From positions 1 through 34,306 of the forward strand of contig JANQQA010000161.1 in assembly GCA_028285205.1 (NCBI GenBank): a stretch of 34,306 bases of DNA, written 5' to 3'. A model generated the notes under the pieces. That model did no database searches. It was not told the DNA's origin and saw only the letters and a list, made by a program, of their open reading frames with translations. The stretch is from Bythopirellula sp. GTDB taxonomy: Bacteria; Planctomycetota; Planctomycetia; Pirellulales; Lacipirellulaceae. Below are positions 23,473-32,009 of the stretch, one piece after another (position 1 is the first letter of the stretch; every line of letters starts with the position of its first letter). The position numbers and the translations under genes were made by a program.

Positions 23473-26400
23473 TTATTGACCTGCCAGCTGCTTGGCCCGA
23501 CGCACGAGTTGCAAGAACTCGGCCCGATAGCCGTGCTGGTCTTCGCCCACTCCGTCGTTGGCGATTTCTTCGACAGCGCTGTAGGACGTGTGGCCTTGGT
23601 GCTGGGAATGGCGCAGCAACATGCCGAAGCTGGCCACCGCGCTCGCGAACTTGAAGTCGTCCGACGCCTTGGCAAACGAACCCTCGGTGTCGGTGATCGG
23701 GAACTCTAGTTTCGTGCTCACATCCTCGTCTGGCTGCTTGTAACGAAGCTTCAGCGTCAGCAACTCACCCGAGTCGTCAGTCTCGCCCTGCGGCTTCGCC
23801 CGTTGCTGATACTTGAGCGGATCCACACCGGGAGCCTCGAACGGTTGCCCTGCTGGAATCACTTCGTAGATCGCCGTGACCGTGTGACCCGCGCCGATCT
23901 CGCCCGCGTCCTTCTTGTCGTCGTTGAAGTCTTCAGTCTTCAGCATGCGATTCTCGTACCCAATCAAGCGATACGCGGCGACTTCTGCCGGATTGAACTC
24001 GATCTGGATCTTCACGTCCTTGGCGATCGTCACTAACGTACCGGCCATCTCCGCGACCAGTACCTTGCGGGCTTCGGTGGTGTTGTCGATGTAGTGATAG
24101 TTGCCATTACCTGCGTTGGAGATTGCTTCCATCATCTCGTCGCGAAGGTTGCCGCGTCCGAAACCAAGCACGGTCAGGAATACGCCGGTCTCTTTCGCCT
24201 TGGTCTCAGCCAATTCCTCGAGCGCGCCCGTGCTGGTCGTACCGACGTTAAAATCACCATCGGTCGCCAAAATGACACGGTTAACGCCGCCCTTGATAAA
24301 ATTCTTCTCCGCGATTTCGTACGCCAACTGAATGCCTGCACCGCCTGCCGTCGAGCCACCGGCGCGGAGGTTATCGAGCGTGGAGAGAATCTTGTCTTGC
24401 TGATCACCACGTGTGCTCGATAGCGCGAGCCCTTCGCTCGACGCGTAAACGACGATCGCGATGCGGTCGTTCTCGCCCAACTCACGGGTGAGCATCTTCA
24501 TCCCGTCCACCAACAGCGGCAGCTTGGCAGGCTCATTCATCGAGCCGGACACGTCGATCAGGAACACTAGGTTTGACTGGGGACGGTGGTCGGTGTCGAT
24601 CTCACGGCCCTTGATGCCGACGCGGATCAATCGATGGCCGGCTTTCCACGGACAACCGGCAACCTCCACATGCGCGGCAAACGGTGTGTCGTCGGTCGGC
24701 GGGGTGTAATCGTAGTCGAAATAGTTAACGAGTTCCTCGATCCGCACCGCATCTGGCGGTGGCAACTGCCCTGACTGCATCAGAAGCTGCCGCGCGTTGG
24801 CGTACGACGCGGTGTCGACATCAATCGAAAACGTGCTGACGGCCTTCTCGCCGACGGCTTTGACGAACGGATTCTCGTGAATGCGTGCGTACTTGTCGCC
24901 CGAAGCATCGGGACCTTTGCCGTGCTGGAGTTCTTGCTGGAGCTGCTCAATCTCGGCTTCCAGCAGCGCAAGGCGACCGTCGATAGCACCTTTGTCTGCG
25001 ATCGCAGCAACCTTCTCTTCGTACTGCTTCTCGAGATTGGCCAGCTCCGTTTCCACGAAGCGGCGACGCAGCACGTATTCTGTCATCGCATTATCAAGCT
25101 CAGGCACCGGCCCTGACTTAATCTGCTCGCGAATATCACGTTCCAATTGCACGCGGTATTGTTCCGCTTCTTGCATCAACGCTCCATAACTCGCTTCCAA
25201 CCGACGGATTTTGGCGGAGGTTCCAGTGTTAGAACCGGCGAGAAGAGCGCGAATCTGCTGCCTGAGGGTATATTTTTCGGCCTTGTATCCCTCGAGCGTG
25301 GCATCCTCGTCCATTGCTTTCGCCACAGCCACTTCGACCGACGCCGGAGCCGAAGTTTGTTTCAACACCATTTGTGCATTGACGTCCTGTTCACGCAACT
25401 CTTCTTTAAATTTGACGATCGATTTCTGCAATTGGCGGACTTCGCCGACTACTGAATTCAACTTTGAGAGAGCGGTAGGATCGGTAGCACCGCCGATCTC
25501 AGCCGACAACTGGTGATATTGATTCATCTTCGCTTCAAGCTGCCGTGCGGTTTCCGTTTTTCGTGCGATCAACTTCGAATCGGCCGTGGCAGGATGTTGT
25601 CCAAAATCCCACCGCTGGACATCGGCGCTGAATGCCGGCAGAGCATCATTGCCTTCGGCTGGCAAGACGAGATCCTGAACGGGAGACACGCGAACCGCCA
25701 GTTGATCCGATTCCTCCTGCGCCGGTGCCTTAGGGACAGCCGGGGTGGTACGTCCCAGCGCTGGTGGCTTCATTGACTGTTGCGCGCCAAATTCACCACC
25801 GTATCCACCGCCACCTCCACCACCGATTGCACCGCCACCTCCACCATAGCCGCGACTGTACTCACCACCGTACTCGCCGCGAATTCCACGGCCTCGACCG
25901 GAGTTCGATGTCGTTGCGTTGCGTTTCTTCAGCTCAGCCGCCTCCTGTGCGAGTTCGAATTCCGGACCTGGGGCGTAATACTGCACATCGTCGGTCAGAT
26001 AGTATGCGGAGGGCAGCTGCTTTTTTGCATCTGTATCGTGTACAACAACAGGCGGCGCAGCCGGCGTAGCGGCGTAGGAGTCATTGATCAGACCCTGCAG
26101 GCCCATTTGTCCAGGGGCTGCAGCTGCCGGAGCACGTTGCTCGCCTTGCGCCGATAGCCCTGGAAGTCCGTCACTGTCGACGTCGAGGGCTTCATTGCTG
26201 ATGCCAAGCCGTTGCCCTTCCTGCTCCTGAATGATGATCTGTGGGGTGACGCTCATCATCAACTCGTCGCTCGGCTGGCTTTCTTCATGAACACGTTGTG
26301 ATTGACTGATGATGAGTTTGAGATTGTTTGGGAACGGTTGGGTATCGCCATCGCCGTTTGTGTTTTCTTGCCAGGCATCGGACTCAATTGTCGAGACGAT

Positions 26401-27000
26401 TGTGTCGATCAGCGAATCGAAGTCCTCACCGGCAGTTGATTTCGCCAGCTGCGGACCTTCCGAGTGTTCTTTTCCTTTGTCAAGCGGCATGACCTGCGCC
26501 CCGTACATGCGATTCTCATCAACGCTACGCCAACGGTTGATCAGCTCCCTGGCCTTCTTGAGGTCCTCCGGCTTACCACTTTCGATAAGCTCCTTTGCTT
26601 CGGCTACTGCGTTTGCATATTTGCGGTCATCCTCACCAGCAACCGATGCATGGTCACCTTCCGGTGCTTCAGTGACAGGCTGAGTACTCCTCGCACTTTC
26701 GCGTTGGGCGATTGAGATCGGGAAGACGATCAACGTGCCGACCAACACACAAGCAGCGATCGCGATGCCGACGCGTCGGTTGTGCTTGGCGATTTCGGCC
26801 TGTTGGTTGTTGTTTGACACGCTGGCATCAACGTGATTCGAGAAAGCGAGCGAGCTCATGCTACGCGCGGCCTCGCCAGTCGCGGCGAGCATGATCTGCT
26901 CCGACAGGTCGGGCGGTGTTTCCTCGCCGATGACTTCACGCAGGGCACGATCGACAAGTTGATCTTGCAGGTCGTCGTTAGTTTGCTGTTCTTTACTCAT
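23473..27000 (-). CDS. Giant membrane-anchored VWA (YfbK-type) protein with anti-sigma-like N-terminus
   Basis: 1175 residues. Residues 1-75 are cytoplasmic, with LVDRALREVIGEETPPDLSE, a pattern found at the start of planctomycete anti-sigma-like proteins. A membrane helix lies at about 78-98. A segment DSLIDTIVSTIESDAWQENT with NLKLIISQSQRVHEE follows, then low-complexity stretches including a Gly-rich block at about 368-404. Coiled-coil-rich residues run to about 710 (EIEQLQQELQHG). Then comes the YfbK vWF N-terminal domain (KYARIHENPFVKAVGEKAVS) and a VWA domain with an intact MIDAS: D816-x-S818-x-S820 and ATDGD with D914. A C-terminal DUF3520-like domain follows. VWA domains bind partners through a metal. 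It lies 105 bases downstream of an ECF sigma gene, so it may sense an outside signal and control that sigma (inference). Confidence 0.9.
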   Translation of the reverse strand: MSKEQQTNDDLQDQLVDRALREVIGEETPPDLSEQIMLAATGEAARSMSSLAFSNHVDASVSNNNQQAEIAKHNRRVGIAIAACVLVGTLIVFPISIAQRESARSTQPVTEAPEGDHASVAGEDDRKYANAVAEAKELIESGKPEDLKKARELINRWRSVDENRMYGAQVMPLDKGKEHSEGPQLAKSTAGEDFDSLIDTIVSTIESDAWQENTNGDGDTQPFPNNLKLIISQSQRVHEESQPSDELMMSVTPQIIIQEQEGQRLGISNEALDVDSDGLPGLSAQGEQRAPAAAAPGQMGLQGLINDSYAATPAAPPVVVHDTDAKKQLPSAYYLTDDVQYYAPGPEFELAQEAAELKKRNATTSNSGRGRGIRGEYGGEYSRGYGGGGGAIGGGGGGGYGGEFGAQQSMKPPALGRTTPAVPKAPAQEESDQLAVRVSPVQDLVLPAEGNDALPAFSADVQRWDFGQHPATADSKLIARKTETARQLEAKMNQYHQLSAEIGGATDPTALSKLNSVVGEVRQLQKSIVKFKEELREQDVNAQMVLKQTSAPASVEVAVAKAMDEDATLEGYKAEKYTLRQQIRALLAGSNTGTSAKIRRLEASYGALMQEAEQYRVQLERDIREQIKSGPVPELDNAMTEYVLRRRFVETELANLEKQYEEKVAAIADKGAIDGRLALLEAEIEQLQQELQHGKGPDASGDKYARIHENPFVKAVGEKAVSTFSIDVDTASYANARQLLMQSGQLPPPDAVRIEELVNYFDYDYTPPTDDTPFAAHVEVAGCPWKAGHRLIRVGIKGREIDTDHRPQSNLVFLIDVSGSMNEPAKLPLLVDGMKMLTRELGENDRIAIVVYASSEGLALSSTRGDQQDKILSTLDNLRAGGSTAGGAGIQLAYEIAEKNFIKGGVNRVILATDGDFNVGTTSTGALEELAETKAKETGVFLTVLGFGRGNLRDEMMEAISNAGNGNYHYIDNTTEARKVLVAEMAGTLVTIAKDVKIQIEFNPAEVAAYRLIGYENRMLKTEDFNDDKKDAGEIGAGHTVTAIYEVIPAGQPFEAPGVDPLKYQQRAKPQGETDDSGELLTLKLRYKQPDEDVSTKLEFPITDTEGSFAKASDDFKFASAVASFGMLLRHSQHQGHTSYSAVEEIANDGVGEDQHGYRAEFLQLVRRAKQLAGQ

Positions 27001-27105
27001 AACGTTGGCTCACTAGCTAACTGCGATCCAATGGATCGCCAAAGTGACGGCTTCATCGTGCGCGCCGGCGCTTCGTTGAAACGCGTTTAGGGCAACATGG
27101 GTGAC

Positions 27106-27750
27106 TTAACTTTGGCTATGCATCTTCCGCTGGATGCAATCCCGCAAGGCATCGCGTGTACGCCGCAGGAGCGTCTTGATGCCTTCGGGCTTCATGCCCA
27201 GCGCGGCGGCCATCGCCTGGCGGGAAAGATCTTCGCGGTAACACAAATGAATCGCCTCACGAGCGCGGCCATCGAGCGACTGCAGACATTCGGCGAGCGT
27301 TGCGAGCAGCGCGTTCATGCCAGCTGCAGGAACGACTTCGGCCCACACTTGTTCGGCGGCCTCCAGCTGCACCGTGTCGATTTCACGCCCTTGCAGTCGG
27401 CGGAACATCAGCAGCTGGTTTCGCGCCACGCGACGCAAGTAGGTGCCGGTCTCGCGCTGGCTACGCTGTTGGAATTTCGATCGGCTCAGGGCCAGAAAGG
27501 TCTCTTGCGTGAGGTCGTCGGCATCGGCAGATGCGGCTCCCAGGTAGCGGAGATAGCGCCACACGTCCCCTTGATGCTGGTCGATGAGTGATGCCAGCGC
27601 GGCGGGGCTCAAACTCGAGTCGGCCAACTCCGGCGTTGGAAGCTCCGGGCTGAGTAGCTCAGGGCTGCGTGGCTCCGCGCTCTGCGGCTCGGAGTTGGGC
27701 AAATTGCTCGTTGCCAAAACAACCTCAGTCTGTTCACTTAAGGCGGTCAT
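27106..27750 (-). CDS. ECF sigma factor paired with the VWA protein
   Basis: 214 residues. The first 45 are a low-complexity Ser/Pro/Glu/Leu tract with repeated S/T-P-E-L units. Region 2 follows (DQHQGDVWRYLRYLGAASADADDLTQETFLALSRS, including the -10-contacting DLTQETF helix) and region 4 (LDGRAREAIHLCYREDLSRQ, then AAALGMKPEGIKTLLRRTR helix-turn-helix). It directs RNA polymerase to a specific promoter set. It is directly upstream of the VWA protein gene on the same strand, and 126 bases downstream of a second ECF gene. CCCCC-TCG-GGGGG, about 25 bases before the start on the minus strand (27771-27784), is a hairpin that may end the upstream transcript or control this leader. Confidence 0.92.
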   Translation of the reverse strand: MTALSEQTEVVLATSNLPNSEPQSAEPRSPELLSPELPTPELADSSLSPAALASLIDQHQGDVWRYLRYLGAASADADDLTQETFLALSRSKFQQRSQRETGTYLRRVARNQLLMFRRLQGREIDTVQLEAAEQVWAEVVPAAGMNALLATLAECLQSLDGRAREAIHLCYREDLSRQAMAAALGMKPEGIKTLLRRTRDALRDCIQRKMHSQS

Positions 27751-27770
27751 AGCACCAGAGTGCAGGATTG

Positions 27771-27784
27771 CCCCCCGAGGGGGT
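27771..27784 (-). promoter_or_regulatory. GC hairpin in the leader of the ECF sigma gene
   Basis: The minus strand reads CCCCCTCGGGGGG, a 5-bp G/C stem over three bases, about 20 to 35 bases ahead of the ATG at 27750. No T-run follows, so it is not a standard terminator; it could affect translation of the sigma gene. Confidence 0.35.
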
Positions 27785-27876
27785 CAGGAAAAAGCGAGAA
27801 AGGCAAAAGCTGAAGACTTGGACTCCAGACATCGGCCGTTAGTTCCGTTTTCTGCCTTCGATTCTCCGCTTTCCCA

Positions 27877-28467
27877 TCATTCTTCCGCCAACATCGTCTG
27901 CAGCCGGCTGAGTGCCCGCGAGATCATCACACGGGTGGCGCCGTCGGTCTTGCCGAATTTCTGAGCAATTTCTTTGGAGGGTAGCCCGACCAGGTAGCGC
28001 AGCCGCAGGGCCTCGCGTTGCTCTTCGGGCAAGGTCTCCAGGGCGGCCATCATGCGGAGCTGCCGTTGATCGCGGGAAAAGGCCTGACTGGGCGTGGTCA
28101 TGCTAGCGGCGAGAAGATTGGCCAAACCGGCGGCATCGCTGCCAGCAGGCATCGCTGCCTCGCGACTCGCATCGCGTTTTTGACTCGCAAAGTGTCGCCG
28201 GTGCGCATCGATGATCTTGCGCTCGCAGATCTGAAACAGCCAATGCAGCGGATCCCAGGTCGACAGATCGGTTTGACCCAGGACGCGGCACGCCTCAATG
28301 CTCGCCTCCTGCAGGACATCTTCGGGCTCGATTTTTTTTTGCAGTTGCGTGCCTATCCGACTGCGAATAAAGGCCAACAACGGTTGTTCGTTAGTTTTCA
28401 GGAACTCGACCAGCGCAGCTTCTTCACCAGATCGCAAGGCGTCAACAATTTTTGTATCATGTTGCAT
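27877..28467 (-). CDS. ECF sigma factor (Ser/Thr-kinase-linked type)
   Basis: Starting at ATG 28467 (MQHDTKIVDALRSGEEAAL) gives 196 residues; an upstream start would add 14 residues of unnatural sequence. Region 2 is LAFIRSRIGTQLQKKIEPED then VLQEASIEACRVLGQ, and PLHWLFQICERKIIDAHRRH. A linker follows, then region 4: LPEEQREALRLRYLVGLPSKEIAQKFGKTDGATRVMISRALSRLQ. This form resembles the planctomycete ECF groups genetically linked to Ser/Thr kinases. Its divergent neighbour is exactly such a kinase, with 168 bases between the starts. The coding region contains a run of nine A residues (minus strand, 28339-28331) within QKK. Confidence 0.92.
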   Translation of the reverse strand: MQHDTKIVDALRSGEEAALVEFLKTNEQPLLAFIRSRIGTQLQKKIEPEDVLQEASIEACRVLGQTDLSTWDPLHWLFQICERKIIDAHRRHFASQKRDASREAAMPAGSDAAGLANLLAASMTTPSQAFSRDQRQLRMMAALETLPEEQREALRLRYLVGLPSKEIAQKFGKTDGATRVMISRALSRLQTMLAEE

Positions 28468-28635
28468 GGTCAATATAGCGCCAGCTTTCGCGCGGCGGGA
28501 TGACTCCAATCGACGTCCAGTTTGTTCCCTACCACTCGCCCGACATTTTGTCGCGCGGCGCGGGTGGCGGTAGAGAAATGGTGTGAGTCACTCCTTGGTT
28601 CGCAAATTCCCCAAACGACATGAGCCCCGTGACAC

Positions 28636-30939
28636 ATGACTATCAACGAATCCCATTCTAGCGTACCGGCCGCCGGCTCCGCGAGTGAGGAGTTGACGTG
28701 GGATCGCGTGGCTGAGGCCATCGACGGGCTGTCCAATGCCTGGGAAAAGTACCTGGCAGACGGGGGAAAGGAACCCGACTTGGCAGATTGGGTGCCTGCC
28801 AACGAACCCGGCGTGCGGACGCTCTCGCTTCCCGAGTTGGTCAAAGTCGACCTGGAGTACCGTTGGCAAAGTGGGAAGAACCCGCGCAAGATCGAGTTCT
28901 ATGCCGAGCGATTCCCCGATTTGGGTGCCGGTGAATCGATTGCCGTCGAATTGATTCACGAGGAACTCCAAGTGCGGATGCAGGCAGGCGACAGGGTCAC
29001 CGAAAAAGAAATCCATCACCGCTTTCCGCATCAGGCGACCGTGCTGTGCGAATTGGTCGGGGGCATGGCCGTTGCCGGTACGCCCACGTGCACCTACTTC
29101 GCCGAGACTGCCAAAGGCACGCAGGTCGCCACCGACGTGAAGTTGGCCGAAACCGAGCTGCCAACCTTTAATTCCGGTGACCGGGTTGATGATTTCGAGT
29201 TGCTCACGCAATTGGGCAAAGGCGCGTTCGCACAGGTGTTTCTCGCGCGGCAAGTTTCGATGGAGCGTTTGGTCGCGCTGAAGATCTCGGCGCACAAAGG
29301 GAGCGAACCGCAGACGTTGGCTCAGCTTGATCACGCCAACATCGTGCGGGTGTTTGATCAGCGGGTAGCGAACGACCCGGAAGCTCGTCTGCTGTACATG
29401 GAAGTCGTGCCAGGGGGCACACTCCAAGAAGTCGTCCGCCGGGTTCGGTTTGCCGAGGACCAACAACGGACCGGTCGGCTGCTGCTGGAGTGCGTCGATC
29501 AAAATCTTGGCGGCAGCGGCGTGACGAGACCAACGAACTCGTCGAATCGTCATTGGTTGGCGGATGCGTCCTGGCCGATGGTCGTCTGTCAGTTGGGCGT
29601 GCAATTGGCCGAGGGGCTAGCGTACGCGCACGAGAAAGGCGTACTGCATCGCGACATCAAACCGGCGAACGTGTTGCTCACGCCCGAAGGTGCACCGAAG
29701 TTGGCAGACTTTAACGTGAGCTACAACGGTGGCCGCGCCGACGAGAGCCCGGAGGACACATTCGGTGGTTCGCTAGTCTATATGTCGCCCGAGCAGCTGC
29801 AAGCGTGTCACCCGGTGCTGGGCGGTTCGCCGCAGCTGGTGCGCGGATCGAGCGACGTCTATTCGCTGGGCGTGATGCTGTGGGAATTGCTCACCGGAAA
29901 GCGACCCTTCGAGGATGAGGCCAAGGACAGCAACGGCGAACTAGCGCGGATCCAACGCATGGTCGATCAGCGCCATTACGCCGATTTCAGCGAGCTCGAG
30001 AAACAGATCCCTCGCGACTGCCCCGAATCGCTGCGGCAGGTGCTCCTCAAGTGCCTGCAGCCACGCAAGGAGGAGCGCTATGCGTCGGCCGAAGAGGTTG
30101 CCCGCGAGCTGCAGCTGTGCCTCGATCCACAAACGTGGAAATTGCTGCAGCCATCAAAGAACCCGCTCGGCACATTCATCCTCGACTGGCCGCTGTTTCC
30201 TGTCGTCCTGGCCGGGCTGATTCCCAACGCCCTGGCAGGTTGGTTCAACTACACGTACAACAATCAGACGATTATCGTGCCGCTGTCGGAAGAGATTGAG
30301 GAACGATTCCACCATGTACAGCTGACGGTAAACTCAATCGCATTTCCGCTGGGTATTGTGATCGGCATGTGGGCGGCTTGGAAAACTCTCAAGATGCTCA
30401 GGAGCGGAAAAGACGCTCCCGATGCAGCCGAGGCCGGCAGTCGCGTGCTGATGTTCGGGCGCTTCGTGTCGATCTTTGCACTGGTGATCTGGACGGTGTC
30501 GGGACTAGTGTTTCCAATCGCCATCGGTTGGGGCACTGACGTTCCCAGTGCGCTGAATTTGTACGTGCACTTCTTCACTTCGCTCGCGTTATGCGGATTT
30601 GCAGCTGCGGCGTATCCGTATTTCATGCTGACGACACTAGCGACTCGATTCTTTGTGCCCGCAATGGTGCGGAATGAACTCTATCCTGGGCCGCGCTGGC
30701 GCGACTTACAATCGCTCAGAAAGCTAAACAACGTCCACTTGGTACTGACTGCGCTCGTGCCGATGCTTGGATTGCTACTAATCGCCGCGATCGGTAGCGA
30801 GCAGAAGTGGATTCTCATAATCGTTAGTAGCTTAGGAATTATTGGGTTTGTGTGCATGTTTGTGCTGGAGCGCTACTTGGATCGCACACTCGACGGATTA
30901 GGACGCATCGCCGTGGACGCGCCACGTAGGATGCAATGA
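28636..30939 (+). CDS. Membrane Ser/Thr protein kinase (DFN variant)
   Basis: 767 residues. Residues 1-185 are an acidic N-terminal domain found before many planctomycete kinases (AIDGLSNAWEKYLADGGKEP). Residues about 187-490 are a Hanks-type kinase: glycine loop LGKGAFAQVF, VALKIS with Lys 216, HRDIKPANVLL (Asp 340, Asn 345), DFN at 358-360 in place of DFG, YMSPEQL, and DVYSLGVMLWELLTGKRPF. About six transmembrane helices follow from 510 to the end (for example FPVVLAGLIPNALAGWF, SIFALVIWTVSGLVFPIAI, LILIIVSSLGIIGFVCMFV). It phosphorylates proteins on Ser/Thr from the membrane and may relay to the divergent ECF sigma (inference from known linkage). Its stop overlaps the prenyltransferase start as ATGA. 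Confidence 0.93.
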   Translation: MTINESHSSVPAAGSASEELTWDRVAEAIDGLSNAWEKYLADGGKEPDLADWVPANEPGVRTLSLPELVKVDLEYRWQSGKNPRKIEFYAERFPDLGAGESIAVELIHEELQVRMQAGDRVTEKEIHHRFPHQATVLCELVGGMAVAGTPTCTYFAETAKGTQVATDVKLAETELPTFNSGDRVDDFELLTQLGKGAFAQVFLARQVSMERLVALKISAHKGSEPQTLAQLDHANIVRVFDQRVANDPEARLLYMEVVPGGTLQEVVRRVRFAEDQQRTGRLLLECVDQNLGGSGVTRPTNSSNRHWLADASWPMVVCQLGVQLAEGLAYAHEKGVLHRDIKPANVLLTPEGAPKLADFNVSYNGGRADESPEDTFGGSLVYMSPEQLQACHPVLGGSPQLVRGSSDVYSLGVMLWELLTGKRPFEDEAKDSNGELARIQRMVDQRHYADFSELEKQIPRDCPESLRQVLLKCLQPRKEERYASAEEVARELQLCLDPQTWKLLQPSKNPLGTFILDWPLFPVVLAGLIPNALAGWFNYTYNNQTIIVPLSEEIEERFHHVQLTVNSIAFPLGIVIGMWAAWKTLKMLRSGKDAPDAAEAGSRVLMFGRFVSIFALVIWTVSGLVFPIAIGWGTDVPSALNLYVHFFTSLALCGFAAAAYPYFMLTTLATRFFVPAMVRNELYPGPRWRDLQSLRKLNNVHLVLTALVPMLGLLLIAAIGSEQKWILIIVSSLGIIGFVCMFVLERYLDRTLDGLGRIAVDAPRRMQ

Positions 30940-31799
30940 TCGGCAGCATCCGCTCCACGATCGAAGTCGCACGTCCGGGTTTTTGGTCGACGCAGCTGTG
31001 GTTCTTTCTGTTGCCATTGGGTGGGCATCGGCTGTTTGGGCATCCCGGGTTCTGGCTGGGTGCTGTCTACGCGACGTTTCCTCTGGGCCATTTGCTCTAT
31101 GGCTGGAACGACCTGGCCGACTACCAGACCGATCGCCTGAATCCGCGCAAGGGGAACCTCTTATTCGGCGCCAAACTCGCCCCGGAGCAATTACGCGGCT
31201 TGCCGCGCCAGATGCTGCTGGTGCAATTGCCGTTTGTCATCGCATTCATCTGGTTCATCGGTTGGAAGGTGTTATGGTGGTTCGCCGCGACAGTTGTTGT
31301 CAACGCAATGTACAATTGGCCTGGCATCGGCTTTAAGTCGCGGCCGTTCCTAGACTTGGCAAATCAGACCGGCTACGTGTTGCTGTTTGTGTTAAGTAGT
31401 TGGGTCTGCGAAGTACCCCAGTTGCCTTGGCCAGCATTTGTATTTGGAGCGATGTTCGCGATGCACTCTCACTTGTTAGGCCAGATGAGCGACGTCGAGC
31501 CGGATCGCGCCGCCGGGCGGCGCACGACGGCCGTGGTGATCGGCGTGGCGAAGTCGAAGCTACTAGCGGGGGCACTGCTACTGGGCGAGGCGTGGCTCGT
31601 CAGCACCTATTTTCACAGTCCCGCGCTGGTCGGCTTTCTGCTGATCGCAGGAATTGGTTTCTGGGGGGATTGCTTGCTACGGGGCAATCAAACGGTAACG
31701 GACAGACAATTGGCATGGGTGCTGCTTGCGTGGAACGCGGTAGCGGTTGTTAGCATGTATTGGGTGTGGCGCGATGGCATATTTGTGAGTGGCAGATGA
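30936..31799 (+). CDS. UbiA-family prenyltransferase
   Basis: 287 residues with about eight hydrophobic helices. The first aspartate motif is NDLADYQTDRLNPRKGN (N-D-x-x-D-x-x-x-D) and the second is QMSDVEPDRAAGRRTTA, both needed to bind Mg2+ and polyprenyl diphosphate. Members attach isoprenoid chains to aromatic rings or other acceptors (quinones, hemes, chlorophyll, lipids); the acceptor here is unknown. ATG overlaps the kinase stop (ATGA), so its translation is probably coupled to the kinase. No quinone, heme or carotenoid genes surround it, which makes the pairing unusual. Confidence 0.9.
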   Translation: MIGSIRSTIEVARPGFWSTQLWFFLLPLGGHRLFGHPGFWLGAVYATFPLGHLLYGWNDLADYQTDRLNPRKGNLLFGAKLAPEQLRGLPRQMLLVQLPFVIAFIWFIGWKVLWWFAATVVVNAMYNWPGIGFKSRPFLDLANQTGYVLLFVLSSWVCEVPQLPWPAFVFGAMFAMHSHLLGQMSDVEPDRAAGRRTTAVVIGVAKSKLLAGALLLGEAWLVSTYFHSPALVGFLLIAGIGFWGDCLLRGNQTVTDRQLAWVLLAWNAVAVVSMYWVWRDGIFVSGR

Positions 31800-32009
31800 T
31801 CCCGCAGACACACCCCCCGGTTCTTTCTACATAATATTGACGTTTCGCAAGGAAATTGCTCAGTGACGACATATTCAGAGAAAGCCAGCATCCGGGTTCG
31901 CATGATTCACGTACCTGTTTGTGTGCTGCTTCACACTATTTCGCAGCCAACTGCGCGACAATAGCCCTGCAGTGCCGCACTTTCACCACATCCAACGAGG
32001 TTGATCGCC
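31800..32009. other. Intergenic stretch before the PEP-CTERM gene
   Basis: No gene or recognised RNA. GAGG at 31997-32000, nine bases before ATG 32010, is the likely ribosome site; the longer TTG-started frame at 32001 is disfavoured. Confidence 0.45.

Noticed and set aside
28588..29604. 338-residue open frame antisense to the kinase gene
   Set aside because: Same reason: it mirrors the kinase coding frame and lacks any recognisable domain.
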